Shown: piece by piece, positions 42,640 to 51,261 of the stretch
Layout of the letters: every line of letters starts with the position of its first letter
Numbering within the stretch: the stretch's first letter is position 1
Source of the DNA: Mycoplana rhizolycopersici
GTDB taxonomy: Bacteria > Pseudomonadota > Alphaproteobacteria > Rhizobiales > Rhizobiaceae
Length of the DNA: 64,000 nucleotides
Assembly (NCBI RefSeq): GCF_013378445.1
Contig: NZ_JABXYK010000011.1
Span: 124,001-188,000 of the forward strand
Direction: 5' to 3'
The notes under the pieces: model-generated
What the model saw: the letters and a program-made list of their open reading frames with translations, nothing else
Databases searched by the model: none
Told to the model about the DNA's origin: nothing
Program-made: the position numbers and the translations under genes

Positions 42640-43629
42640 CTAGACGCCTCGCCCGGTCATCCGCCTTGCGGCGATCCCGGCCGCGGCAAGAGCCTCCCGC
42701 GCCGCGGCCAGATCGATGGTGTTCTGCAAGAATCCATGGGTAACACCCGGAACGACCGTAACGGTCTCGGCCCGGCCGAGTGCCTGAAGGCGCCGGTGCA
42801 GGATCAGGGTATCGCTGAGAAGGGGATCAACGCCACCAGCCATGAGATGCAAGGGCGGCAGGGCGGCGAGCGCCGCATCGCTTGCCTTCAGCGGACAGGC
42901 GAGCGGGTCGTTGGAAATATCGGCACCGGGGGCACCATACCAGGCCCAGTAGCGCTGCATCTTGGCCCGTGTCAGCCCCGGGCCGTTCGCAAAGACCTCG
43001 TAGGACGAGGTCTCGAAATCCATCGCGTAGTTACCGTAGAAAAGCAGCGCGCCGGCCGCGGCATCGGCCCGGCCGGCATCCTGCTCGTGCAGCAGGGCGG
43101 CAAGCGCCAGGTTGGCACCGGCAGAATCACCCGCGACGAGCAACGCCCCCTCGACGACACCGGCTTCCGAGGTTGCGGGAAAGGCCGCACGAAGACAGCC
43201 GACCACATCCAGCAAGCCGGACGGATAGGGATTTTCCGGAGCAAGCCTGTAGTCGGGAAGCAGAACCGGAAGGCCCGATTCTATGGCAAGTACCCGCGCG
43301 CATCGCTCATGCGTCTGCGGGCTGCAGAAGGCGAAGCCGCCACCGTGCACATAGAGGATCGCACCCGGCGCCGCATCCTTCGGGATCAGGACGCGCATCC
43401 GGCAGCGCTCGCTTCCAAGTACCGCGTCCCCATCGACCCAGACGTCGGTCGCCACAGCCATGCCCGGCAGATCGCGGTTCCAGCGCTTGTTGGATTGCTC
43501 GGAAAGAGCCCGCCCCTCGGCAGCTGGAAGCAGCGTCGGATCCGGCTGCGGCCCCTCTGCCGCCACTCGCGCCATCAGGGCGGCCATTTCCGGCGAGAGG
43601 GTGGGATCGAGGGTATCTGGCGCGCTCAT
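42640..43629 (-). CDS. Alpha/beta hydrolase, HSL-type esterase
   Basis: A 329-residue alpha/beta hydrolase-3 (hormone-sensitive-lipase) family enzyme. The oxyanion-hole motif HGGGFAFCSP and nucleophile elbow VAGDSAGANLAL (Ser in GDSAG) are clear; the Asp is likely in GGVDPLLSDT and the His in VTHGFLQN. Such enzymes cleave short acyl esters or lactones. The ATG at 43629 overlaps the gntR stop in ATGA. In this locus it may deacylate an esterified sugar or open a lactone; that is inference from context. Confidence 0.88.
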   Translation of the reverse strand: MSAPDTLDPTLSPEMAALMARVAAEGPQPDPTLLPAAEGRALSEQSNKRWNRDLPGMAVATDVWVDGDAVLGSERCRMRVLIPKDAAPGAILYVHGGGFAFCSPQTHERCARVLAIESGLPVLLPDYRLAPENPYPSGLLDVVGCLRAAFPATSEAGVVEGALLVAGDSAGANLALAALLHEQDAGRADAAAGALLFYGNYAMDFETSSYEVFANGPGLTRAKMQRYWAWYGAPGADISNDPLACPLKASDAALAALPPLHLMAGGVDPLLSDTLILHRRLQALGRAETVTVVPGVTHGFLQNTIDLAAAREALAAAGIAARRMTGRGV

Positions 43630-44315
43630 TGGACGACATCCGGAAACACGCTGGGACCGAGATCGACGATCGTTGCGATGTGGTGCAGCAGTGCCGCGTT
43701 GGCGCGGGCGACGTCGCCGCTTTCGATCGCCTCGATGATCGCCGCGTGACGTTGCGCCGTGGCAACCAGGTCGCGCGGCGCCGTGCTGCGGGAAATCTTG
43801 AAACGGTGATTGTGGACGAGGCAGCGATGAAGGATCGGATCGAGCGCCGGCAGGCGCGCGTCCTGGAAAATTCGCCGGTGGAAATCGCGGTCCGCCGATG
43901 CAAGCTCGAGCTCGTCGTCGCGATGGGCCGCATCCATCATCTCGTCGAACAGCGCATTGAGGTCGGAGAACAGAGTTCGGCTCGGCGCCTGCACCACGCG
44001 GAGAATGCCGTTGCACTCGATCTGCCGGCGCACGCGGAACATCTCCACCGCCTCATCTTCCGTGCATTCGGAGACCTGGGTACCGCGATGCCCCTGACGC
44101 AGGACGAGCCCCTCTTCCTGTAATTGCAGCAGCGCCTCGCGCACCGTTCCCTGGCTGCAGCCGAAATGCGCCGCAAGCTCAAGCTCGGTCAGAGAAGCGC
44201 CCGCCGGCAGCACACCCAGCATGATGTCGCGCTTCAACGCATTGAAGGCTGCCGCGGATTTCGCAGGCTTCGAGGGCATCAAGCGGGCATTCGGCCTTGT
44301 CGAAAAGTAGGACAT
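43626..44315 (-). CDS. GntR-family regulator (FadR/FCD subgroup)
   Basis: A 229-residue regulator. The N-terminal winged helix (FNALKRDIMLGVLPAGASLTELELAAHFGCSQGTVREALLQLQEEGLV) has the GntR pattern. The C-terminal FCD domain has RRQIECNGIL, ADRDFHRRIF with the metal-binding Asp/His and HAAIIEAIESGD. It probably represses the sugar locus in the absence of a sugar-derived ligand. The ATG at 44315 has GGAAGG at good spacing; ATGs at 44327 and 44354 are in frame but lack ribosome sites, and the latter would overlap the AT-rich operator candidate. Confidence 0.88.
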   Translation of the reverse strand: MSYFSTRPNARLMPSKPAKSAAAFNALKRDIMLGVLPAGASLTELELAAHFGCSQGTVREALLQLQEEGLVLRQGHRGTQVSECTEDEAVEMFRVRRQIECNGILRVVQAPSRTLFSDLNALFDEMMDAAHRDDELELASADRDFHRRIFQDARLPALDPILHRCLVHNHRFKISRSTAPRDLVATAQRHAAIIEAIESGDVARANAALLHHIATIVDLGPSVFPDVVQ

Positions 44316-44350
44316 TGCGCCTTCCATGGAGTTGCCAACCGGCGTTCGTA

Positions 44351-44376
44351 TCATTATTGATATTGATATCGATAAA
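44351..44376. promoter_or_regulatory. Candidate GntR operator in the divergent promoter
   Basis: An AT-rich island contains three near-direct repeats, ATTGAT-ATTGAT-ATCGAT (44356-44373), bounded by TATC and GATA. It lies between gntR and the divergent transporter ATPase gene and is the only such motif in the 100-nt gap. Confidence 0.4.
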
Positions 44377-44416
44377 GATGGTCAAGGGCCGATTTCGGCC
44401 TTCGGAGGAGAAAGCA

Positions 44417-45499
44417 GTGACCGCAATCGCCCTTAGAAAGATCCGCAAGACCTACGGTTCACTGGACGTCATCCACGAGGTCGACATCGACATCCGGAGC
44501 GGTGAGTTTCTCGTCCTTGTCGGCCCTTCCGGCTGCGGAAAATCCACACTGCTGCGCATGATCGCCGGATTGGAGGAGATCTCCGGCGGCGTCCTCGACA
44601 TTGGCGGCAAGGTGGTCAACGCGCTGCCGCCGTCCGACCGCGACATCGCCATGGTGTTCCAGGACTACGCGCTCTATCCGCATATGAGCGTGCGCGAGAA
44701 CATGGCCTTCGGACTGAAGATGCGGGGCACGAGCGAGGACGCGATCAACAAGCGCGTATCCGGCGCGGCCGATATCCTCAAGATTGCCAATTTTCTCGAT
44801 CGCCGGCCGGCCCAGCTTTCCGGCGGCCAGCGCCAGCGCGTCGCCATGGGGCGCGCCATCGTGCGCGAACCTTCGGCCTTCCTGTTCGACGAGCCGCTGT
44901 CCAATCTCGATGCCGCGCTGCGCGTCGAGATGCGCCTTGAGATCGCCAAGCTGCACAACCGGATGAAGGCGACGACCGTCTACGTGACCCACGACCAGGT
45001 GGAGGCGATGACGCTCGCCGACCGCATCGTCGTTTTGAATGCCGGCCGGATCGAGCAGATCGGTCCGCCGCTGGAACTCTACCACCGTCCCGAAAGCCTG
45101 TTCGTCGCCCGCTTCATCGGCAGCCCGACGATGAACACGCTGCCGGCAAGGCTCGCCTCGTCGAACGATGGCGAGGCCCGGCTCACCGTCGCCGGCAAGG
45201 ACGTCACCGTGCAGTTGGACGCACCCCTTGCGGCAAAACCGGCCAGCATCACCCTCGGCGTGCGGCCAGAAGATCTCATCCGCTGTTCGCCGGAGGAGGC
45301 CTGGCTCTCGGGCGAGCTTTCGGTGGTCGAACGGCTTGGCGCGCAGACTTACGGCTACGTCGAGATCGGCGAGAGCCGCATGCTGACCGTCGAGTTCCCC
45401 CGCAACGCGGACATCAGCGTCGGCGAAAAGGTCCATGTCCGCGGCAACCCGACCGGCACCCATCTCTTCGACGACGCCACGGGCCGCCGGATCAACTGA
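44417..45499 (+). CDS. CUT1 sugar ABC transporter ATP-binding protein (UgpC/MalK-like)
   Basis: A 360-residue ATPase. Walker A GPSGCGKST, Q-loop MVFQDYALYPHM, signature LSGGQRQRVAMGRAIV, Walker B FLFDEPLSNLD and H-loop VTHDQ are intact. A C-terminal TOBE/OB domain follows (about 240-360, with GVRPEDL and the ending GTHLFDDATGRRI). The start is GTG at 44417 with GGAGGAGAAAGCA upstream. It energises the permeases encoded on the other strand and shares the gntR promoter region; an intrinsic-type terminator follows. Confidence 0.94.
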   Translation: MTAIALRKIRKTYGSLDVIHEVDIDIRSGEFLVLVGPSGCGKSTLLRMIAGLEEISGGVLDIGGKVVNALPPSDRDIAMVFQDYALYPHMSVRENMAFGLKMRGTSEDAINKRVSGAADILKIANFLDRRPAQLSGGQRQRVAMGRAIVREPSAFLFDEPLSNLDAALRVEMRLEIAKLHNRMKATTVYVTHDQVEAMTLADRIVVLNAGRIEQIGPPLELYHRPESLFVARFIGSPTMNTLPARLASSNDGEARLTVAGKDVTVQLDAPLAAKPASITLGVRPEDLIRCSPEEAWLSGELSVVERLGAQTYGYVEIGESRMLTVEFPRNADISVGEKVHVRGNPTGTHLFDDATGRRIN

Positions 45500-45527
45500 G
45501 AGACGCCGGTCGCCTCTGCAAAGACGC

Positions 45528-45560
45528 GAGCGCGCCAGCCTCTGCTGGCGCGCTCAATTT
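45528..45560 (+). terminator. Terminator after the sugar transporter ATPase gene
   Basis: A perfect 11-bp GC-rich stem, GAGCGCGCCAG (45528-45538) with CTGGCGCGCTC (45545-45555), loop CCTCTG, followed by AATTT. It lies 29 nt after the stop. Confidence 0.75.
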
Positions 45561-45762
45561 CCGGACGAAGCGCAACCTTGCCATTTGCGATCGCCGTAAA
45601 GGCCGAAAGGCCGCGCCCATTTTCTCGCCCGCCGGCCGCGCACAGTCCGACAGATGCACATTTTTCAGGCTATCTGATTAATTTAGGTCAGAATTGCGCG
45701 CCGGAAGCCGGCAGCCGTGCTAACGGAATGCCCGCACACTGCGCACGATCCGGCGAGACGAC

Positions 45763-46965
45763 ATGACCAAGCCTTTGCAATTTCTCAAGCGGTTGCTGCC
45801 CGCCATCGCCCCCGTCAGCGGAGCGGAGCGATTTCGCGCCGCTTTCGGCGCCCTTCTCGGCATTCTCCTCACCGGTTTCGTCAGCACCTACGCGCTCGGG
45901 GCGAGCGCCAGCCTGCCGCTCTTGATCGCACCTATGGGCGCCTCGGCGGTTCTGCTGTTCGCCGCACCGTCAAGCCCCCTCGCCCAGCCATGGTCCATTA
46001 TTGGCGGCAACGCGATCGCCGCCGTGATCGGCGTTACCTGTGCCCTGTTGATCGGGGATCCGGTCGTTGCCGCTGCGATCGCCGTCTCGCTGGCGATCGG
46101 CGTGATGATGATGCTCGGCTGCCTTCATCCGCCGAGCGGTGCCGTCGCGCTGACCGCCGTCCTCGGCGGACCTTCGGTGCACGAGGCCGGCTACTGGTTC
46201 GTGCTGACACCGGTCGGTATCAATTCTTTCCTGATCCTCGCCGTCGCCATCGCCTTCAACAATCTCACCGGACGGCGCTATCCGCATTTCGCCCCCCTCA
46301 CTGCGGCCAATCCGCACAAAACGGCCGATCCGGCTCCGACGCGACGGCTGGGCACCATTCCGGAGGATCTCGAGGCGGTCCTTGCCCAGTATGACGAAAT
46401 CGTCGACGTCAGCCCCGACGTTCTGGACGAGCTGCTGCATCAGGCGCAGATCCGCGCCTATACGCGCCGCTCGGGCGAAATAAGCTGTGCGGAGGTCATG
46501 TCGCGCGATGTCGCCACCGTAGCGCCGGAAACTTCGCTGCGCGACGCATGGAAGCTTCTGCTGCAGCACCGCATCAAGGCCCTGCCCGTCGTCACTGCAA
46601 ACGACGGCCTCGTCGGCATCGTCACCCAGACCGACTTCATGCACAATGCCGTCCTGAACAATAACGGCCAGCTTCGCTTCGGCTTCGCTGGCAAGGTCCG
46701 TTTGGCGCTGGGCGGCCGCAACGGCAAACCGCACCACGTTGCCGAGATCATGACGCGCCGCGTCCAGTCCGCGGCTCCCGAAACGATGATCGCCAAGCTG
46801 GTCCCGCCAATGGCGGACATGGGCTTGCATCACATGCCCGTCGTCGACCGCAACAACCGCGTCATCGGCATCGTCACGCAATCCGACCTCATCGCAGCAC
46901 TGTTTCAGCGTGCGGCGACCAATGATGCTGCGATGGAGGAAGACCGGAAGACGGATGCGGCCTGA
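45763..46965 (+). CDS. HPP-family membrane protein with two CBS domains
   Basis: A 400-residue protein. Residues about 20-180 are an HPP domain with four to five helices and the motif GCLHPPSGAVALTAVLGG that names the family; NSFLILAVAIAFNNLTGRRYPH closes it. Two CBS domains follow (about 240-300, SRDVATVAPETSLRDAWKLL, and about 325-385, TRRVQSAAPETMIAKLVPPM with VVDRNNRVIGIVTQSDL). HPP proteins are implicated in nitrite transport in plastids and cyanobacteria. CBS pairs usually bind adenine nucleotides. Whether this one transports anything is unknown. Confidence 0.9.
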   Translation: MTKPLQFLKRLLPAIAPVSGAERFRAAFGALLGILLTGFVSTYALGASASLPLLIAPMGASAVLLFAAPSSPLAQPWSIIGGNAIAAVIGVTCALLIGDPVVAAAIAVSLAIGVMMMLGCLHPPSGAVALTAVLGGPSVHEAGYWFVLTPVGINSFLILAVAIAFNNLTGRRYPHFAPLTAANPHKTADPAPTRRLGTIPEDLEAVLAQYDEIVDVSPDVLDELLHQAQIRAYTRRSGEISCAEVMSRDVATVAPETSLRDAWKLLLQHRIKALPVVTANDGLVGIVTQTDFMHNAVLNNNGQLRFGFAGKVRLALGGRNGKPHHVAEIMTRRVQSAAPETMIAKLVPPMADMGLHHMPVVDRNNRVIGIVTQSDLIAALFQRAATNDAAMEEDRKTDAA

Positions 46966-47213
46966 GCGTCAAGGTTCGAAGGCTCGCAGAACCGCCGTCC
47001 GGAAAAACGAAAAGGCCGGGCGAGGAAACGCACCGACCTTCTCTGCGTCGATCTCTTGCCCTGCCAGTACATCCGTGGTCAGCGACATCAAGCTCGACTG
47101 ATCCCGCGGGCGTCCACGACTTTGGGTAGGACGCTCAACCGGCAGGACCGTTGATCGCTATATGGGGACGGACTGCGTGCCAGACAAGCCCCCTGAACAA
47201 CAACCGGGGAACC

Positions 47214-47738
47214 TCAGTAGGGCGCAATGCACTGGCGGCGCGGCCCGTAGTATGGCTGGAACGTATTGTCATAGGCCCTGTAGGACCGATAGCGCGCATA
47301 GCACCAACTGACATGCCTATTGCCGCCGTAGTAGCGCGGCGCAACGTATCGAGGCTGGGCGATGACGCTGCCGATGATCGCTCCTGCAGCAAGACCTCCG
47401 ACGACCGCCCCGAAATTGTCGTAGCCGCCGTAGTAAGGACCATAGTAGCGCCCGTAGTAGCCGCCATACCTGTAGGGACCACCCCAGGCGGGGCCATAAC
47501 GATAACCGTTGCGATAATATCCATGACGATAGCGGTTGCCAGCCCAGTAACCTCCGCCCCGAGGACGCCCCGCCCAATGACCGCCCCCGTGCCTACCGCG
47601 ATACCATCCGCGGTCCCGCACCTGCACGACGTCCGAATTGCTGACATTAGACACCTGGAACGCTGGCAGCGCCTGTGCCGGCAGGACGCCCGAGGCGGCA
47701 GCGGCCAGCGACAGGCCGATTGCTGCAAAATACCTCAT
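47214..47738 (-). CDS. BA14K-family secreted Gly/Tyr-rich protein
   Basis: A 174-residue secreted protein. The signal peptide ([23 protein letters not shown]) is followed by a low-complexity stretch rich in Gly, Tyr, Arg and Trp (about 55-115), a Gly/Ala-rich hydrophobic segment ([16 protein letters not shown]) and the BA14K motif [25 protein letters not shown], bracketed by two Cys. Family knowledge: the Brucella 14-kDa protein is immunogenic, lectin-like and needed for normal envelope. The ATG at 47738 has AGGTGAG upstream. Confidence 0.88.
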   Translation of the reverse strand: MRYFAAIGLSLAAAASGVLPAQALPAFQVSNVSNSDVVQVRDRGWYRGRHGGGHWAGRPRGGGYWAGNRYRHGYYRNGYRYGPAWGGPYRYGGYYGRYYGPYYGGYDNFGAVVGGLAAGAIIGSVIAQPRYVAPRYYGGNRHVSWCYARYRSYRAYDNTFQPYYGPRRQCIAPY

Positions 47739-48008
47739 CTCGCTCACCTTTTGCCTTTCGTAAGGCAAACGCATCGGCGGCACTTTTGTGCCGTCTAGCT
47801 GAAACTATAACACAAACGTGGCGCTTCCATCCGGGCAATTGGCCTGGTTCGTCAGGTCTGCTCCCCGCCCGCCACCGCGGCTCCGGCCGCATCCACAGGG
47901 CGCCGAAGGAAAAATGCACGGACCGTAGGATTTTTTTCGCCAGTGGGTAGACAAGGTCTGCGAACGCCATTATACGCCCCATCAGACCGCAGCGAGGCGG
48001 TTCTGGAT

Positions 48009-48084
<76 letters not shown>

Positions 48085-48192
48085 AAACTTTTTCAAGCAC
48101 TTAGCGATAGTTTTTCGCACAAAGCTTCAGGGGCTGGATGGCCGCTGAATTCCACAGCGACAACCGGCGCCGATAGCTTGGTGTGCGCCACC

Positions 48193-48462
48193 CTAGGGCT
48201 GCTCGCGGGTGCCGGGCGCTGCCTCGCGCTGGTCCGCATCCTCCAGATCGGTCTTCACGATGTATACATCCGCATGCTCGCGCACCGCTTCGCGTATCGC
48301 CGCGAGGTTGGGGACGTCGTCGCCTTTGATCTCGCCGTCGGCCAGATCGATCTCATGCGTGGCCTGGTCCCAATGCTCGAGTTGCTGGCCCAGCGGCCGG
48401 CCGGCACACTCCCATATTTCATAGGCTCGCTCGCGGATTCTGGTCTCGCGATCTTTTTCCAT
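48193..48462 (-). CDS. DUF2934 small protein
   Basis: An 89-residue charged protein. Its N-terminal third is the DUF2934 motif RIRERAYEIWECAGRPLGQQLEHWDQA. The remainder is acidic (ADGEIKGDDVPN, KTDLEDADQREAAPG) and probably flexible. Family knowledge: widespread in rhizobia, function unknown. The ATG at 48462 is taken because the motif starts within ten residues; the in-frame extension upstream is Pro/Ser/Thr-rich and non-typical. Confidence 0.82.
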   Translation of the reverse strand: MEKDRETRIRERAYEIWECAGRPLGQQLEHWDQATHEIDLADGEIKGDDVPNLAAIREAVREHADVYIVKTDLEDADQREAAPGTREQP

Positions 48463-48722
48463 CTGATGTCCTCCAGAAGTGCACGGTAAAGAGGGTGGTG
48501 GTGTAGATGTTCCCGCAGAAGTCCCTGCGGAAGTACTGCACGGCATCAACCTAGGCAAAATGCACGGCGCGTCCTGTCGTCTTCCGCTGCCGGGAGCACC
48601 TAGATCTGAATATGCGCCCTTCACTCTGCGCCTTCAACAGGCCGTTCCAGGCGCGGCCATCATCGGGGAACCCTTCAAGGCCACCCGCGTTTGCCTTCAA
48701 CACTAAAGAGGAGTGACCCCCG

Positions 48723-48970
48723 ATGAAAAGTGTTGTCATTGCCTGTGTTTCCGCCCTCGCCGTCATCGGTCTTGCCGCCCCGGCCGCAGCCGATTCCACG
48801 ACGATCGTGAAAAAGAGGACGACCTACGAGACCCGCGAGGCCGAACCGACGATCGTGATCACGCCGGACGGGTAGGCTCGATTGCCGAGACCGAGCGCTG
48901 CACGACCAAGACGGTGAAGAAGGAAACAGACGACCGCCAGGTCACCAAGACGACGAAGCGCTGCCGCTAG
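48723..48970 (+). pseudogene. Small secreted protein interrupted by a frameshift
   Basis: From ATG 48723 (AAAGAGGAGTGACCCCCG upstream as ribosome site) the frame encodes a good signal peptide (MKSVVIACVSALAVIGLAAPAAA) and the mature start DSTTIVKKRTTYETREAEP, reaching ITPDG and then TAG at 48873. The text that should follow continues in another frame: RVGSIAETERC, then TTKTVKKETDDRQVTKTTKRCR to TAG 48968. The shift lies near GACGGGTAGG (about 48868-48877), a G run. Together the parts make a coherent protein of about 82 residues with Thr/Lys-rich repeats and two Cys. It is either a real frameshift or a sequencing error. Family not recognised. Confidence 0.6.
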
Positions 48971-49289
48971 GCCGGAAGCGAGGCGGCCGCCGGCCGCTTC
49001 GTCCGCGCGCTTGGTCGTGACGCAGGACGAAGACACGCGAATCGGCGATGATCTCCAGGTGCACGCGGGGACCGGGTCGACAAATCATTTGATGCGAACA
49101 CAGCGGGAATGATCGCACCGCAGCGCCTGACCGGTTGCAATACCGGCCTTCTGGGACACTGCCGATCACGCCAACTTGACTTGCGATTGATACCTGTCAA
49201 CCTGCAGCCGGATCGAAGGAGGATCGATCCCGCGGTGCCGGCCGAGATTGGCGGCGCCCGTCTTGATGTCATGGGAGGTATGACCGGGA
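48971..49289. other. Intergenic region with no gene seen
   Basis: No convincing coding frame or RNA gene can be read here on either strand. It probably holds the promoter of the small membrane-protein gene that starts at 49290; GGGAGG at 49274-49279 is the only notable ribosome-like motif. Confidence 0.5.
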
Positions 49290-49415
49290 ATGTCATGGAA
49301 ATTAGCGACTGTCGGCGTGTTTCTGTTCTTGGCGCTTGCCATCTTTTACGGCGGCTCTCAATTCTGGCCGGCTAGCGCCACAAGTGGAGCGACCGCGGTG
49401 ACGACAGCCGGATAA
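49290..49415 (+). CDS. 41-residue single-helix membrane protein
   Basis: A very short gene: MSWKLATVGVFLFLALAIFYGGSQFW, then a Thr/Ala/Ser-rich tail ending TTAG. Residues about 6-24 form one transmembrane helix. A ribosome-like GGGAGG lies 10 nt upstream of the ATG, and a good intrinsic terminator begins 24 nt after the TAA, which supports real expression. No family recognised. Confidence 0.5.
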   Translation: MSWKLATVGVFLFLALAIFYGGSQFWPASATSGATAVTTAG

Positions 49416-49438
49416 GGTTCCGCGCGCCCCCCGTCAGT

Positions 49439-49466
49439 GGGTTCGCAATTGCGGGCCCGTTTTTTT
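49439..49466 (+). terminator. Intrinsic terminator after the 41-residue gene
   Basis: The stem GGGTTCGC (49439-49446) with GCGGGCCC (49451-49458), including two G-T pairs and an AATT loop, is followed by GTTTTTTT. It reads on the plus strand. Confidence 0.8.
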
Positions 49467-49537
49467 GGACCCCCTCCGGCATCGACGCCACGGCTTTCGC
49501 GCCGCCTCCATGCCTCCGCCATACCGTGGTGCCTAGT

Positions 49538-50452
49538 TTAGATTTCCAGCCATCCGCCGGCAATGCGAACGGCCTGCCCTCCGATGCGTGCACCCGCGAT
49601 CTGCCCTGCTGCCACGTCGAGATGAAGATGGATCATCGACGGCCGCCCCATTTCCACTCCCTGCTCGATCAGGATCGGGTGGTGGCCGTCGACCAACTGG
49701 TCGAACAGCTGGATGGCGCCGGAGAGTGCTGCCACCGCCGACCCGGTCGCCGGATCCTCCCGCCCCAGGTCCGAGGAAAACATCCGCGCATGGAAGCGCG
49801 CCAGATGATTGACTGCGCCGCGACAATATAGATAGGCGGAAGCGAGCCTTCCCTCGGCAAATGGCACGCAACGCTGCCATATCGCCGGGTCGAACTCGGC
49901 GTCGGAGGCGACTGCCAGGTCGTGCACCGGCACCAGAACATAGGCGACGCCCGCGCTCCACAACGACGGCACATGGTTTTCGAAGCCGATCTGGGTGATC
50001 TTGAGGCCGAAGGTGTCGGCGATCGCCTGCCGGTCCAGCGCCGCATCCAGGCGCACCGACTTGCGCGGCAGGTCGAACTCGGCAAAGGGCGCCCCTTCCT
50101 TCGGCAGCTTCACCGCGCAGCGGACAGGACCGATGTTCTCCTCCAGCACGCTGACGAGATCGAGCGGACGCGCCAGTTCGCCATTGCCGGCTTCGGCGAT
50201 CGCCACGGCCGCGCCAACTGTCGGGTGTCCTGCAAAGGGCAGCTCGTGCGCGGGCGTAAAGATGCGGACGCGCGCGACATGGGCTGCAACCTCGGCCTTG
50301 TGGACGAAAACGGTCTCGGAAAGGTTGAATTCGGTGGCGATCGCCTGCATTGCCGCGTCGTCCAGCCCGTCGGCATCGAACACGACGGCCAGCGGATTGC
50401 CCGCGAGCTTGCGGTCGGTGAAAACGTCATAGACGGCGTATCGACGCGACAC
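49538..50452 (-). CDS. PhzF-family isomerase/epimerase
   Basis: A 304-residue protein with the diaminopimelate-epimerase-like PhzF fold in two halves. Family blocks are YDVFTDRKLAGNPLAVVFDADGL, FNLSETVFV with the catalytic Glu46, TPAHELPFAGHPTVGAA and GREDPATGSAVAALSGA. In phenazine producers PhzF isomerises dihydro-hydroxyanthranilate, but most family members in non-producers have unknown small-molecule substrates. No other phenazine gene is present here. It is the last gene of a three-gene run with the Nudix and endonuclease genes. Confidence 0.92.
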   Translation of the reverse strand: MSRRYAVYDVFTDRKLAGNPLAVVFDADGLDDAAMQAIATEFNLSETVFVHKAEVAAHVARVRIFTPAHELPFAGHPTVGAAVAIAEAGNGELARPLDLVSVLEENIGPVRCAVKLPKEGAPFAEFDLPRKSVRLDAALDRQAIADTFGLKITQIGFENHVPSLWSAGVAYVLVPVHDLAVASDAEFDPAIWQRCVPFAEGRLASAYLYCRGAVNHLARFHARMFSSDLGREDPATGSAVAALSGAIQLFDQLVDGHHPILIEQGVEMGRPSMIHLHLDVAAGQIAGARIGGQAVRIAGGWLEI

Positions 50453-50517
50453 TTCTCACTCCTTCGACAAATATCTGGGCCAAACTGCACGAGCCCCCCG
50501 TGGCCGGCAAGCGCAAA

Positions 50518-51261
50518 TCACGCCTGTCCCCGCTGGAAGAACCAGCGCAGGACCGGCGGCATGAAGGCGGCATAGGCATGGCGCGCCGGATCGCTGTCGC
50601 GGATGGCCACGGCGCCGTCGATCTCCGGCTCGGTCTCCGTCTTCATGTGATCCGCGATCGCGTCCAGCATTTCATCGGCCGTCTGCGCGAAGCGATAGAC
50701 ACGCAGGACGGTGACCACGCTGTCGACATGCAGCGCATGCAGCATCGGCTCGGCCAGGGCACTCGAGAGGTCGAGCCCCGTCTCCTCGCCCACCTCCCGC
50801 GCCATGTTCGCCTCGATGTCGCAGAAGCCGTCCTTGATATCGTGCGCGTCCAGCGACCCGGCCGCGCAGTAGACCTTGCCGGGATTGGCGGTGTGCCGGC
50901 CCATGCGGATTGCGACGACCGCCCCATCGGACGAGACGAGCAGCGGCAGCCCGAAGAGATGCAGGCCGAGTGCCCTCGGACGCCGCTTCCGCCACAGGAG
51001 GAACGTCGAGAAGGAAACGAGATGAGCGGTTGCGAACACGCCGGCGTCGGAGATGTCGACCGCGCTCTGCAGGAGCATCTCGCCATCGTAGAGCGCCGGA
51101 TTGGCGGCACTTTCCTCCCGCCAGTTCCGCGCGATCGCGTCCCGCTCGGCCAGGAAGAAGGGATGGGTCGCATCCGACACACGGATTTCGACATCACGGA
51201 TCGGGAATACCACTCGCTCGGGCGGCCAGGCGCGGGCCACCTTTTCAGCCAGCCTGTCCAT
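50518..51261 (-). CDS. Nudix hydrolase
   Basis: A 247-residue Nudix protein. The catalytic helix ends ANMAREVGEETGL, which fits the REUxEExGU part of the Nudix box; the upstream Glu of the canonical box is not at its usual place, as in a known subgroup with GSLDxxD-type loops. The longer N-terminus (about 110 residues) may be a dimerisation domain. It would hydrolyse a nucleoside-diphosphate-linked metabolite. The start codon overlaps the stop of the endonuclease-like gene (TGATG), so both are translated together, and PhzF starts 65 nt later. Confidence 0.82.
   Translation of the reverse strand: MDRLAEKVARAWPPERVVFPIRDVEIRVSDATHPFFLAERDAIARNWREESAANPALYDGEMLLQSAVDISDAGVFATAHLVSFSTFLLWRKRRPRALGLHLFGLPLLVSSDGAVVAIRMGRHTANPGKVYCAAGSLDAHDIKDGFCDIEANMAREVGEETGLDLSSALAEPMLHALHVDSVVTVLRVYRFAQTADEMLDAIADHMKTETEPEIDGAVAIRDSDPARHAYAAFMPPVLRWFFQRGQA

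Noticed and set aside
49538-50452. PhzF as evidence for phenazine biosynthesis
   Set aside because: No other phenazine gene is present; PhzF-fold proteins are widespread in bacteria that make no phenazines.
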